Source of the DNA: Xanthostigma xanthostigma
Lineage: Eukaryota > Arthropoda > Insecta > Raphidioptera > Raphidiidae
Assembly: GCA_963575645.1 (NCBI GenBank)
Contig: OY754475.1
Location: 21,428,509 to 21,492,508 of the forward strand
Reading direction: 5' to 3'
Length of the DNA: 64,000 nt
A program made the translations under genes and the position numbers. Position 1 is the first letter of the stretch. Each line of letters opens with the position of its first letter. Of the stretch, positions 11,547 through 22,325 are shown piece by piece. Below the pieces are notes generated by a model that worked only from the letters and a program-made list of their open reading frames with translations, made no database searches and had not been told where the DNA came from.

Positions 11547-11576
11547 CAAAATTCTGCACTACAGTTTCGTCAGCAC
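11547..11576 (-). other. Candidate 30-nt microexon
   Basis: On the minus strand a polypyrimidine tract and CAG acceptor precede a 30-nt block that ends at a GTGAGT donor. In phase 1 it reads ADETVVQNF. A similar block with the same splice borders lies at 50665-50694 (ADETWLQIT). No adjoining gene was identified, so this may be a dispersed-repeat fragment. Confidence 0.3.
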
Positions 11577-11686
11577 CTGCAACAAACAAAAAAACATAAT
11601 TAGCACAAAATATTTTAAAAATTCCTTTAAATAATACCTACTTAAAGGAAAGCAAAACAAGAAACGAAAAAACGAAAAATACGTAC

Positions 11687-11774
11687 TTGAGACGAAATCT
11701 CTGTAGGGCTCGTAGGTTATTCCAGTTCCAACTTCCAGTCCAGCACACGAAAGGTAAAAGTCGCGAACTACTGA
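11687..11774 (-). other. Candidate minus-strand first exon
   Basis: Reading the minus strand, a TCAGT-type insect initiator near 11774 is followed by about 85 nt and then a GTACGT donor (RC of 11681-11686). The nearest downstream acceptor leads to the 30-nt block at 11547-11576. This is inference from splice-like and initiator-like motifs only. Confidence 0.2.
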
Positions 11775-14700
11775 CTGTTATTTTATTGATTTTTAAACAC
11801 TGCACTGGGTAATCGTTTTAATAAATTATTTTTAATAAATGCGAGTTTAAAATCGCGATCACATTTCTTTAGTTAACATTTTTAACACTTTCACCGCACT
11901 GGTCAGTTCTGATCCATTTGGTCTGGTTGATCGCCTCGCTGTCCTGGAAATCCCGACTTCAGAAGAAAGTACCTTCGATTTAATCATTAAAATATTATTT
12001 AAACACTGATTCGCGCGAACGCGGAGCCGGGGGACGAATCAACCCGCAGCGTCGTCTTGGAAGAAAAATGTTAGTGCTACAGGTCAATACCAAAATTATT
12101 CCTGTTTTCACGATGTAAAATGTTGTGCACTGTTTAATTTTAAAACAGGTGTTCCCCCTTAAGACAACACTGTCTCGACTCGAACGAAAACGTACGCACT
12201 CCCGCACATTCTGAAACGCGAGAGCCAGTAACCGGCGCCACGCACTACCGACTCATAAAGCGAAAAACGGAAAGATTTTATTAGTAGTACATACATATGA
12301 TCTGCAAATATTTTTAAGTGATTTTTACCGTCCTTTCTTCGCCAGAAAAGTGCTAAATTAGCCAAAAAGAAACAAGAAATATCCCTCAAAACGCTTCCCT
12401 GCACAAAAAAACAAATTTTTATTCAAAATACTAATTATTTGAGGGATTCATCTGACAAAGAACAATTGATAATTTCGAAACTGAATGCTTCTAGAATAAG
12501 CATTTATATTATTTTATTAATTTCAAATTTGAGGCGCGAATTGAATCCACAAAATCCATTTTACAAAGAACTGCTGCGCTGGAGGCAATTTCGTTTTAAG
12601 TGACGTCAAACAGCAATTTAGTTCGAATTTCATTGGTATGAATTTATATCGCTGTAAGTAGATCCAAGCAGATGCGGTTTATAATTGTGATCGCAATACG
12701 CCAACCTAAACGGCTTCTCAACCAAGGTACGGAGTGCACCGGTGGCAGTCAATTAAAATCAAAAAAAACAAAAAAAAAATCATACAGTGTCTGAGGGCGC
12801 CCTAGCCTGTACTAGTATTGCAACAGAAATCTATTACCCAACGTTCCTCGGCAAAGTTTGTCCACAGTTAGCAAGTAGAGCACTTAGCATTAAAGTATCC
12901 GAGAATGAGACCGATCTGGAGTGTTTGGATCGTCCGTCCACAGCGCCCCGCTTCCCAGCCACCCTCTCAGAGGATCGCAGTTCAATACAACAGCTCGCAT
13001 CAAACTGAAAACGCGGATTCACCTTTCTAATGAATGCCGCTCAAGACGACCCGCCCAAAACGTTTCAGATAACACCTAGGACATCCGGCGGATGAAAACA
13101 ACTATCAAATTCAAAGTCGAGGCCGAGAACCCGAAATTAAACTGAAGAGACGTTCTTCCCGCCGAAAGAACTCTTCCTCCCTATGGGACTTCACGCAGTT
13201 CCGTTGGGAATGTCTTATCTAGTCTTAGATCACGTAGCTTTAATCTGCAAAAGAAATACTTGTTAACATCTTAATTTAATTTGCCGACGCAGCTATTCAT
13301 GCGTAAAATGAACGTCCAACTAAACTAAAAAAAAAAAAAATATTTGCAGGTCATTTTACTCTAATCCGTGCAATCAGATTCGAAGTAACCGGTCGTTGTC
13401 CGAGTCCCAGTTCTCAAAAACGCCTGAAACAAAAAGCAAAAAAAATTAAGATATGTACCATATTACAAAACAAAAGCAACACCAAGAGAAAGGAAAGGTC
13501 GCGTGGGCCAGGGCAAGCCTTCTTTTCCTTAAATGTCACATTATACAATGTTTTAATAAATAAAATAACAGAAAAAAAATTCCAACAATAGTCATAATAT
13601 GATAGCATCTCGGTCGAAAAGAGTGGCTCATCATTTAAAGTTTGTTGGTTTCTTCATCTGCTTGTATTGAACAGAGCTTGAAAGTTGATCTGCTTTTTCG
13701 AGTCTCGAATCGCGCTTGAAACTTTGTGGACCCCAGCTGTCTTGTCGCAGAGTCGCCGAAAGGCAATCAAATGTCGTTATCCAATCTTCTTACGATTAGC
13801 AAACTCGGTTCTGATGTCTGAAACAAGAAGAAAAGACATTGAAACAAGCAAAAGCGACATTAGAGGAAAGGATCGTGTGACTTACATAATACAACACGGA
13901 TCTAATAAAAATAGTGACTGAGAAACCTTCGATTGATCCATGACGTTATTTTAGTGTCTAAACAAAAATAAGTGAACAATACCGTGAAAAGTTCGCGAGT
14001 GCTGAACTGTATCAATGTTAAAAAAAATAATAAGGCGTCGAAAAATCGGCCACATCATATTCAGACGGAAAAGAATTAGCTGATTGAATATGTCAACAAT
14101 TAATGCCATTTAAGATGTATAGGGTTTGACTATAATTTAGACATTATATCCTTTATAGGGAGATCTTGTGAATTAATTTATACAGTGTGACTCTGCACGT
14201 TACAGATTAGGTTGTAGAAGCTTTCAAATAATAGACGTCGTTGAAACATTCAAAAGACCGACGAATAATAAATAATGACGAACAAGTCAAATAAAGAAAA
14301 TATCTTTAATTGTGTAAAAATATCAACCACAGCTATAGTACTGCAGAAGTCATTGTCTCCTGTCGGCTTTAGTAAGCAAGATCCCGATAATAGTTATAAT
14401 ATATCGGATAAAATCTCACCACAATTACGATTGCACCTTTAGTGTTGAAGTAACAACTTATCAATATGACTAACGAAATGGCAATGTTACATAATGCATA
14501 TTATAATAACGTTCAACATAATTTATAGTTTAGACCAGAGGCGGCGAATAAAGAACAATAATTCAATTTTTATTAATTTAAACAGTGTAACAATTGAGTT
14601 GTTACAGCAGTATAAGTACACCATTTAAATTGCACACAAAAAAAAACACCTGACTTTATTAATACATCACTGAAATAAATATGTATTGTCTATTTTAGAT

Positions 14701-15371
14701 AAATAACTGTATAATCGCCGTACGGCAAACAATGACTGATTGTTTATACCACACACTCTAGAAGTGAAACGTAAAGTCTAAATGTAAATTTGGAATTTAC
14801 AGAATAATATAGAATGAGTTATTTTTCGCTGGTTACATCATTTGCATTTAACGCAAACGTTAAACGGTCCAAATTCGCCTAAAAAGTAGCTACATTTCAA
14901 TAAAATATTAAAGTTTGAAATAATGCTTGACTCTGATATGATAGAATTACAAATTTTCAGAATATTCTAGTCAATTGGGTAACTGCAGTGAAATATTTAA
15001 TAAAATCTTACCACGGTTGAAAAGCGGCCAATGTTATCACTTATCAGGCAGCTGAAGTTACAAAAATCAATTTTAAGATTATTATAATGTAACAATTTTT
15101 AAAACATTTAGAACGGAAAAAATCCATTTCAGACATATACAAGTTCAAACTCAATGACAAACCAAAGAAGTATTACATAAATGATAATAATAACTATTTT
15201 TATTAGTAAAAGTAGTGGCGTCGACTATAAACAGGGGCGGCTTTAATAAAATCACATGTGTCGGTTTAACGAGTTTTTGAAGTCAAAATTTCACTTAACT
15301 AATGTTATTGTCGTGAAAGCACAACAATTTAATAAAAGTCCGTTCGCGCGTGTTTTACAATAATATTGTAT
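11775..15371. other. Gene-free region with a less A+T-rich part
   Basis: No protein family is recognised. The stretch 12700-13300 is richer in G+C than its surroundings and could be an untranslated or promoter segment of a minus-strand gene. Acceptor-like sites on the minus strand occur near 13424 and 13259. From 13930 to 15371 only A+T-rich sequence is seen. Confidence 0.3.
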
Positions 15372-15785
15372 ACTAGCTGCCCGGCCCAGCTTCGCCCGAA
15401 CGTAAATCGGATTGCATCCTTGAATATATAAATATTTATTCACTGACAAACATTAAAATAACAGTTATAATATTATACTTTATGCGAGTTTTATAATTAA
15501 GTCCCGGACGAATCCGGGTGGAGTAGCGTAATGACAATAATCATAGCGCACGGAATGCGCCGGTCAAGTACTCGCAAAGCACTATATTTACACGAACCGT
15601 TTCAAGTATTTTTTGATCACCCTCTATATCCGTGGCTAGTTTCGCTACAGAACTGAATTTTTCCAGGTTAAAAACATTAAAATAATAGTCACTTTATATT
15701 TTCTACCGTGAGTTTATAATAGAAATCAGTCAAAATCGGACGAAGTGTGAAAGAAAGATAAACAGACAGTTACAACGTTTAACTT
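15372..15785 (-). repeat. Dispersed repeat with 'ctagctgcccggcccagctt' end
   Basis: It starts with tactagctgcccggcc..gcttcgcccg and ends near 'cggacgaagtgtgaaagaaa'. The same gcttcgcccgaa text opens the repeat at 15927. Such sequences are very common interspersed repeats in Lepidoptera. The family was not determined. Confidence 0.55.
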
Positions 15786-15926
15786 TTATATTTTAGTAGG
15801 CATTTCATTAATTACTCTAATAAAATAAATTCAAGTCTAAGTCCGTCTCTGATTTTAACGTTTTTAGAATTTAGACTGATGTTAAAAAATAACGATATTA
15901 TAAAATCTGTTCTTTATTAATAAACT

Positions 15927-16157
15927 AGTGGCCTGGTCCGGCTTCGCCCGAATTTGTAAATTGCCATAGTTTTTTCGTTGCAAAATTGGTCTCCACGAAA
16001 AGTGCTTTAATTTTAACGCAATAATATATATATAGCCTATGTCCATCCTGAAGGTCCATTCGAAATATTGGTGAAGAAATTTTTGAAATCGGATGAGTAG
16101 TTTTGGAGATTACCTCCTACATCCAAACTTACAAACTGTACCTTTTTATAATATTAG
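15927..16157 (-). repeat. Dispersed repeat, copy 1 of a three-copy family
   Basis: On the minus strand this reads taatattataaa ... ggatgtaggaggtaatctcc ... ctactcatccgatttc ... ggaccttcaggatggacata, then ends in the gcttcgcccg-type text. The same sequence occurs at 55338-55450 and at 63868-64000 on the + strand. Confidence 0.65.
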
Positions 16158-17336
16158 AATTTCGAATAGACATTAAAAAAATCGTACAAAAAAAACAGAA
16201 CCGGTTCAGCTGTTTACCCATCAGAAATAACACATAATTTTTGTTAAAAATTGACTAAATATTTGCAATGTGTAGGTACCTTTTTAAAACAATTGTTATT
16301 TTATATATCTATCTGCAACCTACCAACAGATGTGAAATAATTTTAAAAATTATAAATTTTAAATTTTGAGCAGCCACATTCTTTGCCGAAACAATTTAAA
16401 ATTTGTATTTACTGATAAACTTTTCTGATATGGCATGTATTATTATCGAGAATTTTGTTAAAATGAAATTTTAAATTAAAAATATCTGTGAAAACGAGTA
16501 CCAAATGCTTTATTACAAATATCCACATTACGTTGTTAAAATAGAATAAATAGCGTATTTGTAATTTGTATATAAATTATTTCTATACGACAGTTCAAAA
16601 TTAGATTAAACTTATAATATTGGAAAACCACAATATAATAAATGCACCGCCCAATATCAATTAATTATTAGAATAGAGAGATTGTATATTATAGACGCTC
16701 AACAACTGAGCTCATCAGCGAATTATTATAATAATACCTATAAACCTGTTTATAATACGTAATATTAATGACTAGGTACTTACAATAGAAACCGGTTGAA
16801 ACAAGCAACGGTCGACGGTCTATAAAATGCACAAATACGACGCCAAACGGGAAAACGTTTTCATTCAAAATACGTATTTTCGCAAAAACTGGCGCCGAAC
16901 TAATATCACAAATAAGTTTAGAAGACGTTTAAAAACACTATTCAACAGTCAAAATATTTCAAACACGCAATTTTTATCACTAAAACTCAAAAAGAAATCA
17001 ATGCACTTTTAGACGCGTTAATTTCAATGACAGTTCAAAGACAACTGACTGGTCACAACTCAACGGCTGTGATTGCATCGCCTACTTGGTCTTAATTTGC
17101 AATTTATAAGTTACCTATATTTTTTAAATAAAAACATACCTAATTTGATAATTATTTCAATTTTTCGATAATAACATATTAGCCTAATTTTTAACTTAAA
17201 TATTAACAATATTTACCTACTGAACATTAGAAAAAAATATAATATTTAGATTTTAAATAAATAAACTTAGTGAATATAACGAGGTTACGAACTTTTATAT
17301 AATGTGTTTCTATGAGATATGTTTAAAATGAAATAA
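16158..17336. other. Gene-free A+T-rich region
   Basis: Near 16690 the minus strand carries the ctcagttgttgagcgtctat motif shared with about 2777 and 51215. A short lysine-rich frame at 16827-17012 shows no domain and is not called a gene. Confidence 0.3.
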
Positions 17337-17500
17337 AATAAATTTTAATTACGCTTTTATAGACTTAGCGTGAACGACCACCGATTGTTGAAATATATTA
17401 TATAATACAGGACCGTAGTTAGGTTTTTTGGGGCCCTGGGCAAGACCTCGTCACTGGGTCCCCTACACTAAATTTTATGAATTAAAATCTTTGATTAACG
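17337..17500 (+). repeat. Direct-repeat segment, copy 1
   Basis: The string from 'ttaattacgcttttatagac' through 'gaccaccgattgttgaaata' to 'acactaaattttatgaatta' recurs at 18687-18900 with small indels. The ggggccctgggcaagacctcgtcac core suggests a dispersed repeat. Confidence 0.6.
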
Positions 17501-18202
17501 TCTGAATAGAACTCTACAAACAAATAAAATTATCGACACATTTTTTTCAGACTATATAATCTGGATTGAAACGTCATCTAGTGAAATATTGATTTATAAT
17601 TTTATTATTTTAATGTCTGCAAAAAAATTGGTCGATAATTTTATTTATTTTATGAATTAAATAAAGCTACTTATCTAGGGGAAGGACAAACCGGGGCACC
17701 CGACGCGGGCGGCAGTTTCAGGGGGCGCCAAAATCATAATATATGGTTGAAAACCATCTGTCCTCTTTTCCGATTTACTCAATCTGCTTGTTTTCTGGCG
17801 GTTTCCCGTTCACGAAAAATGGTAACCATTATATATTTGCAAGTTTTTTAAAGAAATTTATCTCCAACGCTGGAGAAATACAGTGTAACCTGTAACGCAG
17901 TGGAATTTTTTGTTTGTTTTAGGTTCAGTAATTTAAATAGATTTTATTAAAATTAAATTTGTTTAGTTAAAATATTTTATTTATTAACGAGTTATTATAA
18001 TTATTAACTGATAAAATATAATGTTAGAACCAAGTTACAACATTTTATAGTAGTTCTGGCGACTGGTGGTCAGAATTTTATATTGAACTGTTTTAAAATA
18101 TTTTTACAAAATGAGAATTTTAAAATTGAAAGTAAGGATGCCGGGCACTTGCATAACTAAAGAATAAAATTAAATTATTATCACTGGACAGGGCCGGCAT
18201 CG
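17501..18202. other. Gene-free region
   Basis: A+T-rich apart from a short G+C-rich patch near 17690-17730. No feature is recognised. Confidence 0.3.
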
Positions 18203-18685
18203 TTACAAACCTCTTTATAACGTCCTTCGTTATAACGGAAAACTTCCTATAACGTAGAAATTTTTACAATTTGGTTGGTTTACCTTAAAACCCATACATT
18301 AATACCCTCTTTATAGCGCAACAGCTATTCTCTATTACGAAGAAATATATTCATATTTAAGCGTCAGCAAATATTTACAGACGTAAAGAGGACGATTCTG
18401 AACCATCACCAACTATTCAACAAGCACTTGATGCCGCCAAACTTATCGAAAAATTCCTATTGTTTAATGAAGATGATCCCAAGACATGCATAAGCCACTT
18501 AATAAAATACTAAACAAATATTGGCACAGCAAAAAACGTCAGGCAAAGTTAACAGACTATATGGAATAAATTAATTAGGTGAAATTTATTTATTTTGCAT
18601 TCTTCCCTCTATATAACGAAAACTCTTTATAACGAAAAAAAAATGCCCGGTCCCTTGAGATTCGTTATAAAGAGGCTACACTGTA
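18203..18685 (+). mobile_element. pogo/Tigger DNA transposon remnant
   Basis: The ends carry inverted copies of a terminal text with cctctttataacg. The right end reads, inverted, cagtgtagcctctttataac and abuts a TA. Inside, 18379-18513 encodes 44 residues ending in a stop, with PTIQQALDAAKLIEKFLLF and NEDDP, typical of the C-terminal tail of Tigger/pogo (CENP-B/jerky-like) transposases. The rest of the transposase is gone, so this is an internally deleted, immobile copy. It lies 1.25 kb upstream of the finger-transposase fusion gene. Confidence 0.75.
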
Positions 18686-18686
18686 C

Positions 18687-18900
18687 TATAATAAACTTAA
18701 ATTACGCTTTTATATAGAAGTGGCGTAAGCGACCACCGATTGTTGAAATATATTATAATATATATTATATTGGAACTTTGTAACATGTTTTGAGGATTAA
18801 ATAAAATAAATAAATACAGGCCCGTAGTTATCTTTTGTGTGGCTTTGGACAAGACCTCATCACCGGACCCCTTTACACTAAGTTTTATGAATTAAATATT
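18687..18900 (+). repeat. Direct-repeat segment, copy 2
   Basis: This is the second copy of the segment at 17337-17500. It is interrupted by an A+T-rich insertion before 'acaggcccgtagttatc'. The two copies flank the pogo remnant. Confidence 0.6.
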
Positions 18901-19795
18901 TCCCCAAAATAATAGTTTTAATCACTAGTACAATCAGAAACACAAATCATTTAGGTACATGTATTTTTCTTGTTATTTTTTTAGTTACTACCTATGTTGT
19001 TAGGACAGTAGAAGGGAGGGGGAAGGTGGGCTAAAAAGTTGTTTTTTTAATATAATGCGATCTTTTTCGATCTTTCTGGACGACCCCCCCCCTTCGTCTG
19101 GGCCCTGGACACGTGCCCCTGCTTGTAATCGATTTTATTGTGTTAGTTTTTTAGACAATATGTCAGATCATAAAAAAAATAGTTATCGCTGATTAAAACC
19201 ATTAAAAAATTATCAAGTAGCGCTAAGCGCAATGTGACTCAGTACTTTGCGGCAAACAGGTCGTATAAAAAATTAAACATACCTACTGATGAGAAACCGC
19301 TGACGAAAGCGTTGTTTTGTGCACACGTGTAAGTGGCTTCTTTTAAAGTATGAAATTTCGAATAGGAATCAATGGAAACGAACATTACTTATATATTTAA
19401 ATACATAAACTGCCTCATAGAAATGAATACAATATTTGTTAACGATATATGTAATAAAAGATTTATTTACATCCGGTTTTGTTTTATTCAAAACTAAATT
19501 AAATCTAATATTTCCAAGAAATAATTTTTTATTTAGAGTAGGTTATAAGGACAAAATATGTATTTGCTTATTTTATCTGCGATACGACTTATTTCCTCTA
19601 AAACTCAATAATACACAACCCAAATCAGGCATGTAAAATGCGTAAAAATGTTATAGTGTAAAATATAGCCATATATTACTTTGCTTTGTCGTTTAATAAT
19701 CTTTAATGTGAATTTTATTAAACAGCGTAAAAATATGTTGTCGCAAAGTTGATCTAAAGAGCATTAAATGTCCTCAGTAGTTTGTTATTAAATTT
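18901..19795. other. Gene-free region upstream of the fusion gene
   Basis: It contains a homopolymeric C tract near 19084 and a gggccctggacacgtgcccc text. No gene is recognised. It is presumably the promoter region of the gene at 19935. Confidence 0.3.
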
Positions 19796-19822
19796 ATGAA
19801 TTGTGCTTCCGTTTAGGTAAGT
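19796..19822 (+). promoter_or_regulatory. Relic ZAD exon-1 end with splice donor
   Basis: ATGAATTGTGCTTCCGTTTAG is followed by GTAAGT. Read as codons it gives MNCASV-stop, against MKCAPVQ in live ZAD exons: the Gln codon CAG has become TAG. The acceptor of the next exon is at 19925-19926. Confidence 0.7.
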
Positions 19823-19934
19823 AATTAAAAAGTAAAATGAGAACTTATCACTCTCTGTTACTATAGCCCGTAACAAATTTAGTTTATCGTCATCAAAAAA
19901 AAATACTTAACATATTTTATTTTTAGGTGCCGAG

Positions 19935-22094
19935 ATGGAATCTGACAAAAATTTTACGGATTATGAGTATACTAACATCGCAGTGAAGTGTGAATTGTTA
20001 GAAGAAATTTCAGACGAAATTTCACCTACTGGACACGATGTGTTAAATAATGTTGAACCAGTTTGGTTAAAGGGGAAAGAAAAGAGAGTAAAAAGTGAAC
20101 TTTCAGACACTATTGACGTACCAGAAATCAATATAAAACAAGAACCAAATGATGGGGATTTTGTATATTATGAGCATCAAATCAGTGAATATTCCGCAGA
20201 AACAATTGACAGCTTAGGTATTCAAAACGAGGACAGTCAAATAAATGAATATGACGAACGGTTAAATTTTAGTATATCAAAAACGCAATCCACGAACAAA
20301 AAGTCGTACCAGTGTGATATCTGCAATAAATATTTTAGCAGAACAAGTCATTTAAAATTTCACAAGTTTACACATACTGGTGAGAAACCGTATCAGTGTG
20401 ACGTTTGTCAAAAGTCTTTTACACAATTGAGCAGTTTAAAACCTCATAAACGAGTTCATACAGGCGAGAGACCACACCAGTGTGAAGTGTGTACGAAAAG
20501 TTTTACGCAGTTGAACCAATTGAAAATACATAAGTTACTTCACACCGGTGAAAATCAGTGCGACACAAAACGTAAGCACAAAACGTTAACCCTGGCTCTA
20601 AAAGCTGAAATATTAAAGAGACTAGATCAAGGCGAAAAAATGTCCGAACTTGCAAAGTGTTATAATATCGGTAGATCCACAATCCACGATATTCGTAGGA
20701 ATCGGATAAAAATCGAGAATTTCGTGAAAAGTGCAGAGAGCGGCCCGGGTAAGCGGCAGACATTAAAATGTGGAGAACATTCCAAAGTGGAGGAAGCCCT
20801 GTACGCGTGGTTTCTTCAGGAACGAGGACGTCACAGTCCAATTTCTGGTGAAATTTTGCGACAGAAAGCTAAATTTTTCTATAAAAAAATTTCCGATAAA
20901 GATGATTTCAAGGCAAGCGACGGATGGCTCAACAAATTCAAAAAGAGATACGGGATTCGCTTACTAACCATCACCGGTGAAAAACTATCCAGCGACGCTG
21001 ACACAAATGCTGTTGTGCCGTTTATAAAAAAATTTGAAAGACAAGTTAAAGAGTTGGATTTGACACCGGATCAAATTTACAACGCGGACGAGACAGGTTT
21101 ATTTTGGAGATTGATGCCACATAAAACTGGTACTGAACGCAGAATATGTAAAGATCGAATTACGTTCATGCCATGCTCGAACGCTAGCGGCACACACAAA
21201 TTACAATTGCTTGTCGTTGGAAAATCGAAAAAACCAAAAGAGTTCAAAAACATATCCCTGCCAGTTGTTTACAAAAGTCAAAGCAAGGCTTGGGTAACGA
21301 GAGAATTGTTCAAAGAATGGTTCTACGAAGATTTCGTGATCGCTGTAAGAAAATTTATGAAAACGCGTAATTTACCACAAAAAGCGCTGCTGGTGTTGGA
21401 CAATGCGCCCGGACATCGTAACGACGACCAGTTTGTATCGAAAGACGGCCAAATACGGGTCATGTTTCTACCACCTAACGTTAAAACTTTGTTACAACCG
21501 ATGGACCAGAACGTGATTTCGATGATAAAATCTCGATATAAGAAAAAACTTCTCATGCAAGCTCTCAGTCAAGATAACGATATCACGAACACGCTTAAAG
21601 GCATCAATCTAAAAGACGTTGTTTTCATGCTGGCAGAAGCTTGGAAGGCTACGCCTGGTCATGCGATCACGACGTCTTGGAAAAAGCTGTGGCCGTCAAA
21701 TACAGCTGAATACGATGAAGAAGAAGACAACGCGTGGGAAACTGATGATGTTATACCGCTGTCTGGTGTTCTAGAAGCATTATCTGAAAGTAACGCAGGC
21801 ATAAAGAATGAAGACGTACAAGATTGGTTACAAGGAGACGGCGAAAATGTATTTATGGATGACCAGGATATCATCGACAGCGTACAAATAGAAGATGATG
21901 ATACCGATCACTGTTCCATCTCTACGTCGTCTAAATTTGATGACGTTTTTGCTAGTTTTAATACGTGCGTCAAATGGGCAGAAGAAAGTGGTGTTTCCGC
22001 GGAAGACATTATGACATTGCGAAAATTGCGTGAAAATGTTTTTAAAAAATCGTTTATTGTAAAGAACACCAAACCAGATCCTTTGTTATTATGA
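19935..22094 (+). CDS. C2H2 zinc-finger / pogo-Tigger transposase fusion protein
   Basis: A 719-residue host-transposase fusion in one open frame. Residues 1-120 are the cluster's acidic leader (VEPVWLK, INIKQEPNDGD). Three canonical fingers follow (C127/C130/H143/H147; C155/C158/H171/H175; C183/C186/H199/H203). A fourth finger breaks off at TGENQCD (about 204-210) and runs straight into a CENP-B/Psq-type helix-turn-helix (about 211-265), a second Tc5/CENP-B DNA-binding domain (about 280-345) and a DDE_1 catalytic domain (about 375-580). The three catalytic acids are visible: D385 in YNADETG, D489 in LVLDNAPGH and D524 in QPMDQ. The acidic C-terminus is typical of jerky/Tigger proteins. No pogo-type terminal repeats are seen close on either side, so I infer a domesticated transposase, perhaps targeted by the fingers. 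The start follows an acceptor at 19925-19926. AATAAA lies near 22124. Confidence 0.93.
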   Translation: MESDKNFTDYEYTNIAVKCELLEEISDEISPTGHDVLNNVEPVWLKGKEKRVKSELSDTIDVPEINIKQEPNDGDFVYYEHQISEYSAETIDSLGIQNEDSQINEYDERLNFSISKTQSTNKKSYQCDICNKYFSRTSHLKFHKFTHTGEKPYQCDVCQKSFTQLSSLKPHKRVHTGERPHQCEVCTKSFTQLNQLKIHKLLHTGENQCDTKRKHKTLTLALKAEILKRLDQGEKMSELAKCYNIGRSTIHDIRRNRIKIENFVKSAESGPGKRQTLKCGEHSKVEEALYAWFLQERGRHSPISGEILRQKAKFFYKKISDKDDFKASDGWLNKFKKRYGIRLLTITGEKLSSDADTNAVVPFIKKFERQVKELDLTPDQIYNADETGLFWRLMPHKTGTERRICKDRITFMPCSNASGTHKLQLLVVGKSKKPKEFKNISLPVVYKSQSKAWVTRELFKEWFYEDFVIAVRKFMKTRNLPQKALLVLDNAPGHRNDDQFVSKDGQIRVMFLPPNVKTLLQPMDQNVISMIKSRYKKKLLMQALSQDNDITNTLKGINLKDVVFMLAEAWKATPGHAITTSWKKLWPSNTAEYDEEEDNAWETDDVIPLSGVLEALSESNAGIKNEDVQDWLQGDGENVFMDDQDIIDSVQIEDDDTDHCSISTSSKFDDVFASFNTCVKWAEESGVSAEDIMTLRKLRENVFKKSFIVKNTKPDPLLL

Positions 22095-22325
22095 GAAAAA
22101 TATTATCAATATTTACCGTGAAAATAAAATACACATGAAGGATTATTTTTATACTTTTACGTTATTTTCCTGCAAATTTAAAGGCAACGGATACAAATTT
22201 TAGGTAGGTCCTGGAAGTTATTTTCAATAGCGGCAACCGATCGACAGTGTGTTGCACCCTCTGTAAATATCAAGAGCTGGACATCAATCGATAGCTTGTA
22301 CAAACTTAGTCACTTTTGAATAAAA

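Noticed and set aside
12787-13022. Overlapping short frames on both strands in the G+C-richer patch
   Set aside because: No conserved motif; could be untranslated sequence. Not called as a gene.
16827-17012. 61-residue Lys/Asn-rich frame
   Set aside because: Composition matches A+T-rich non-coding DNA; no domain.
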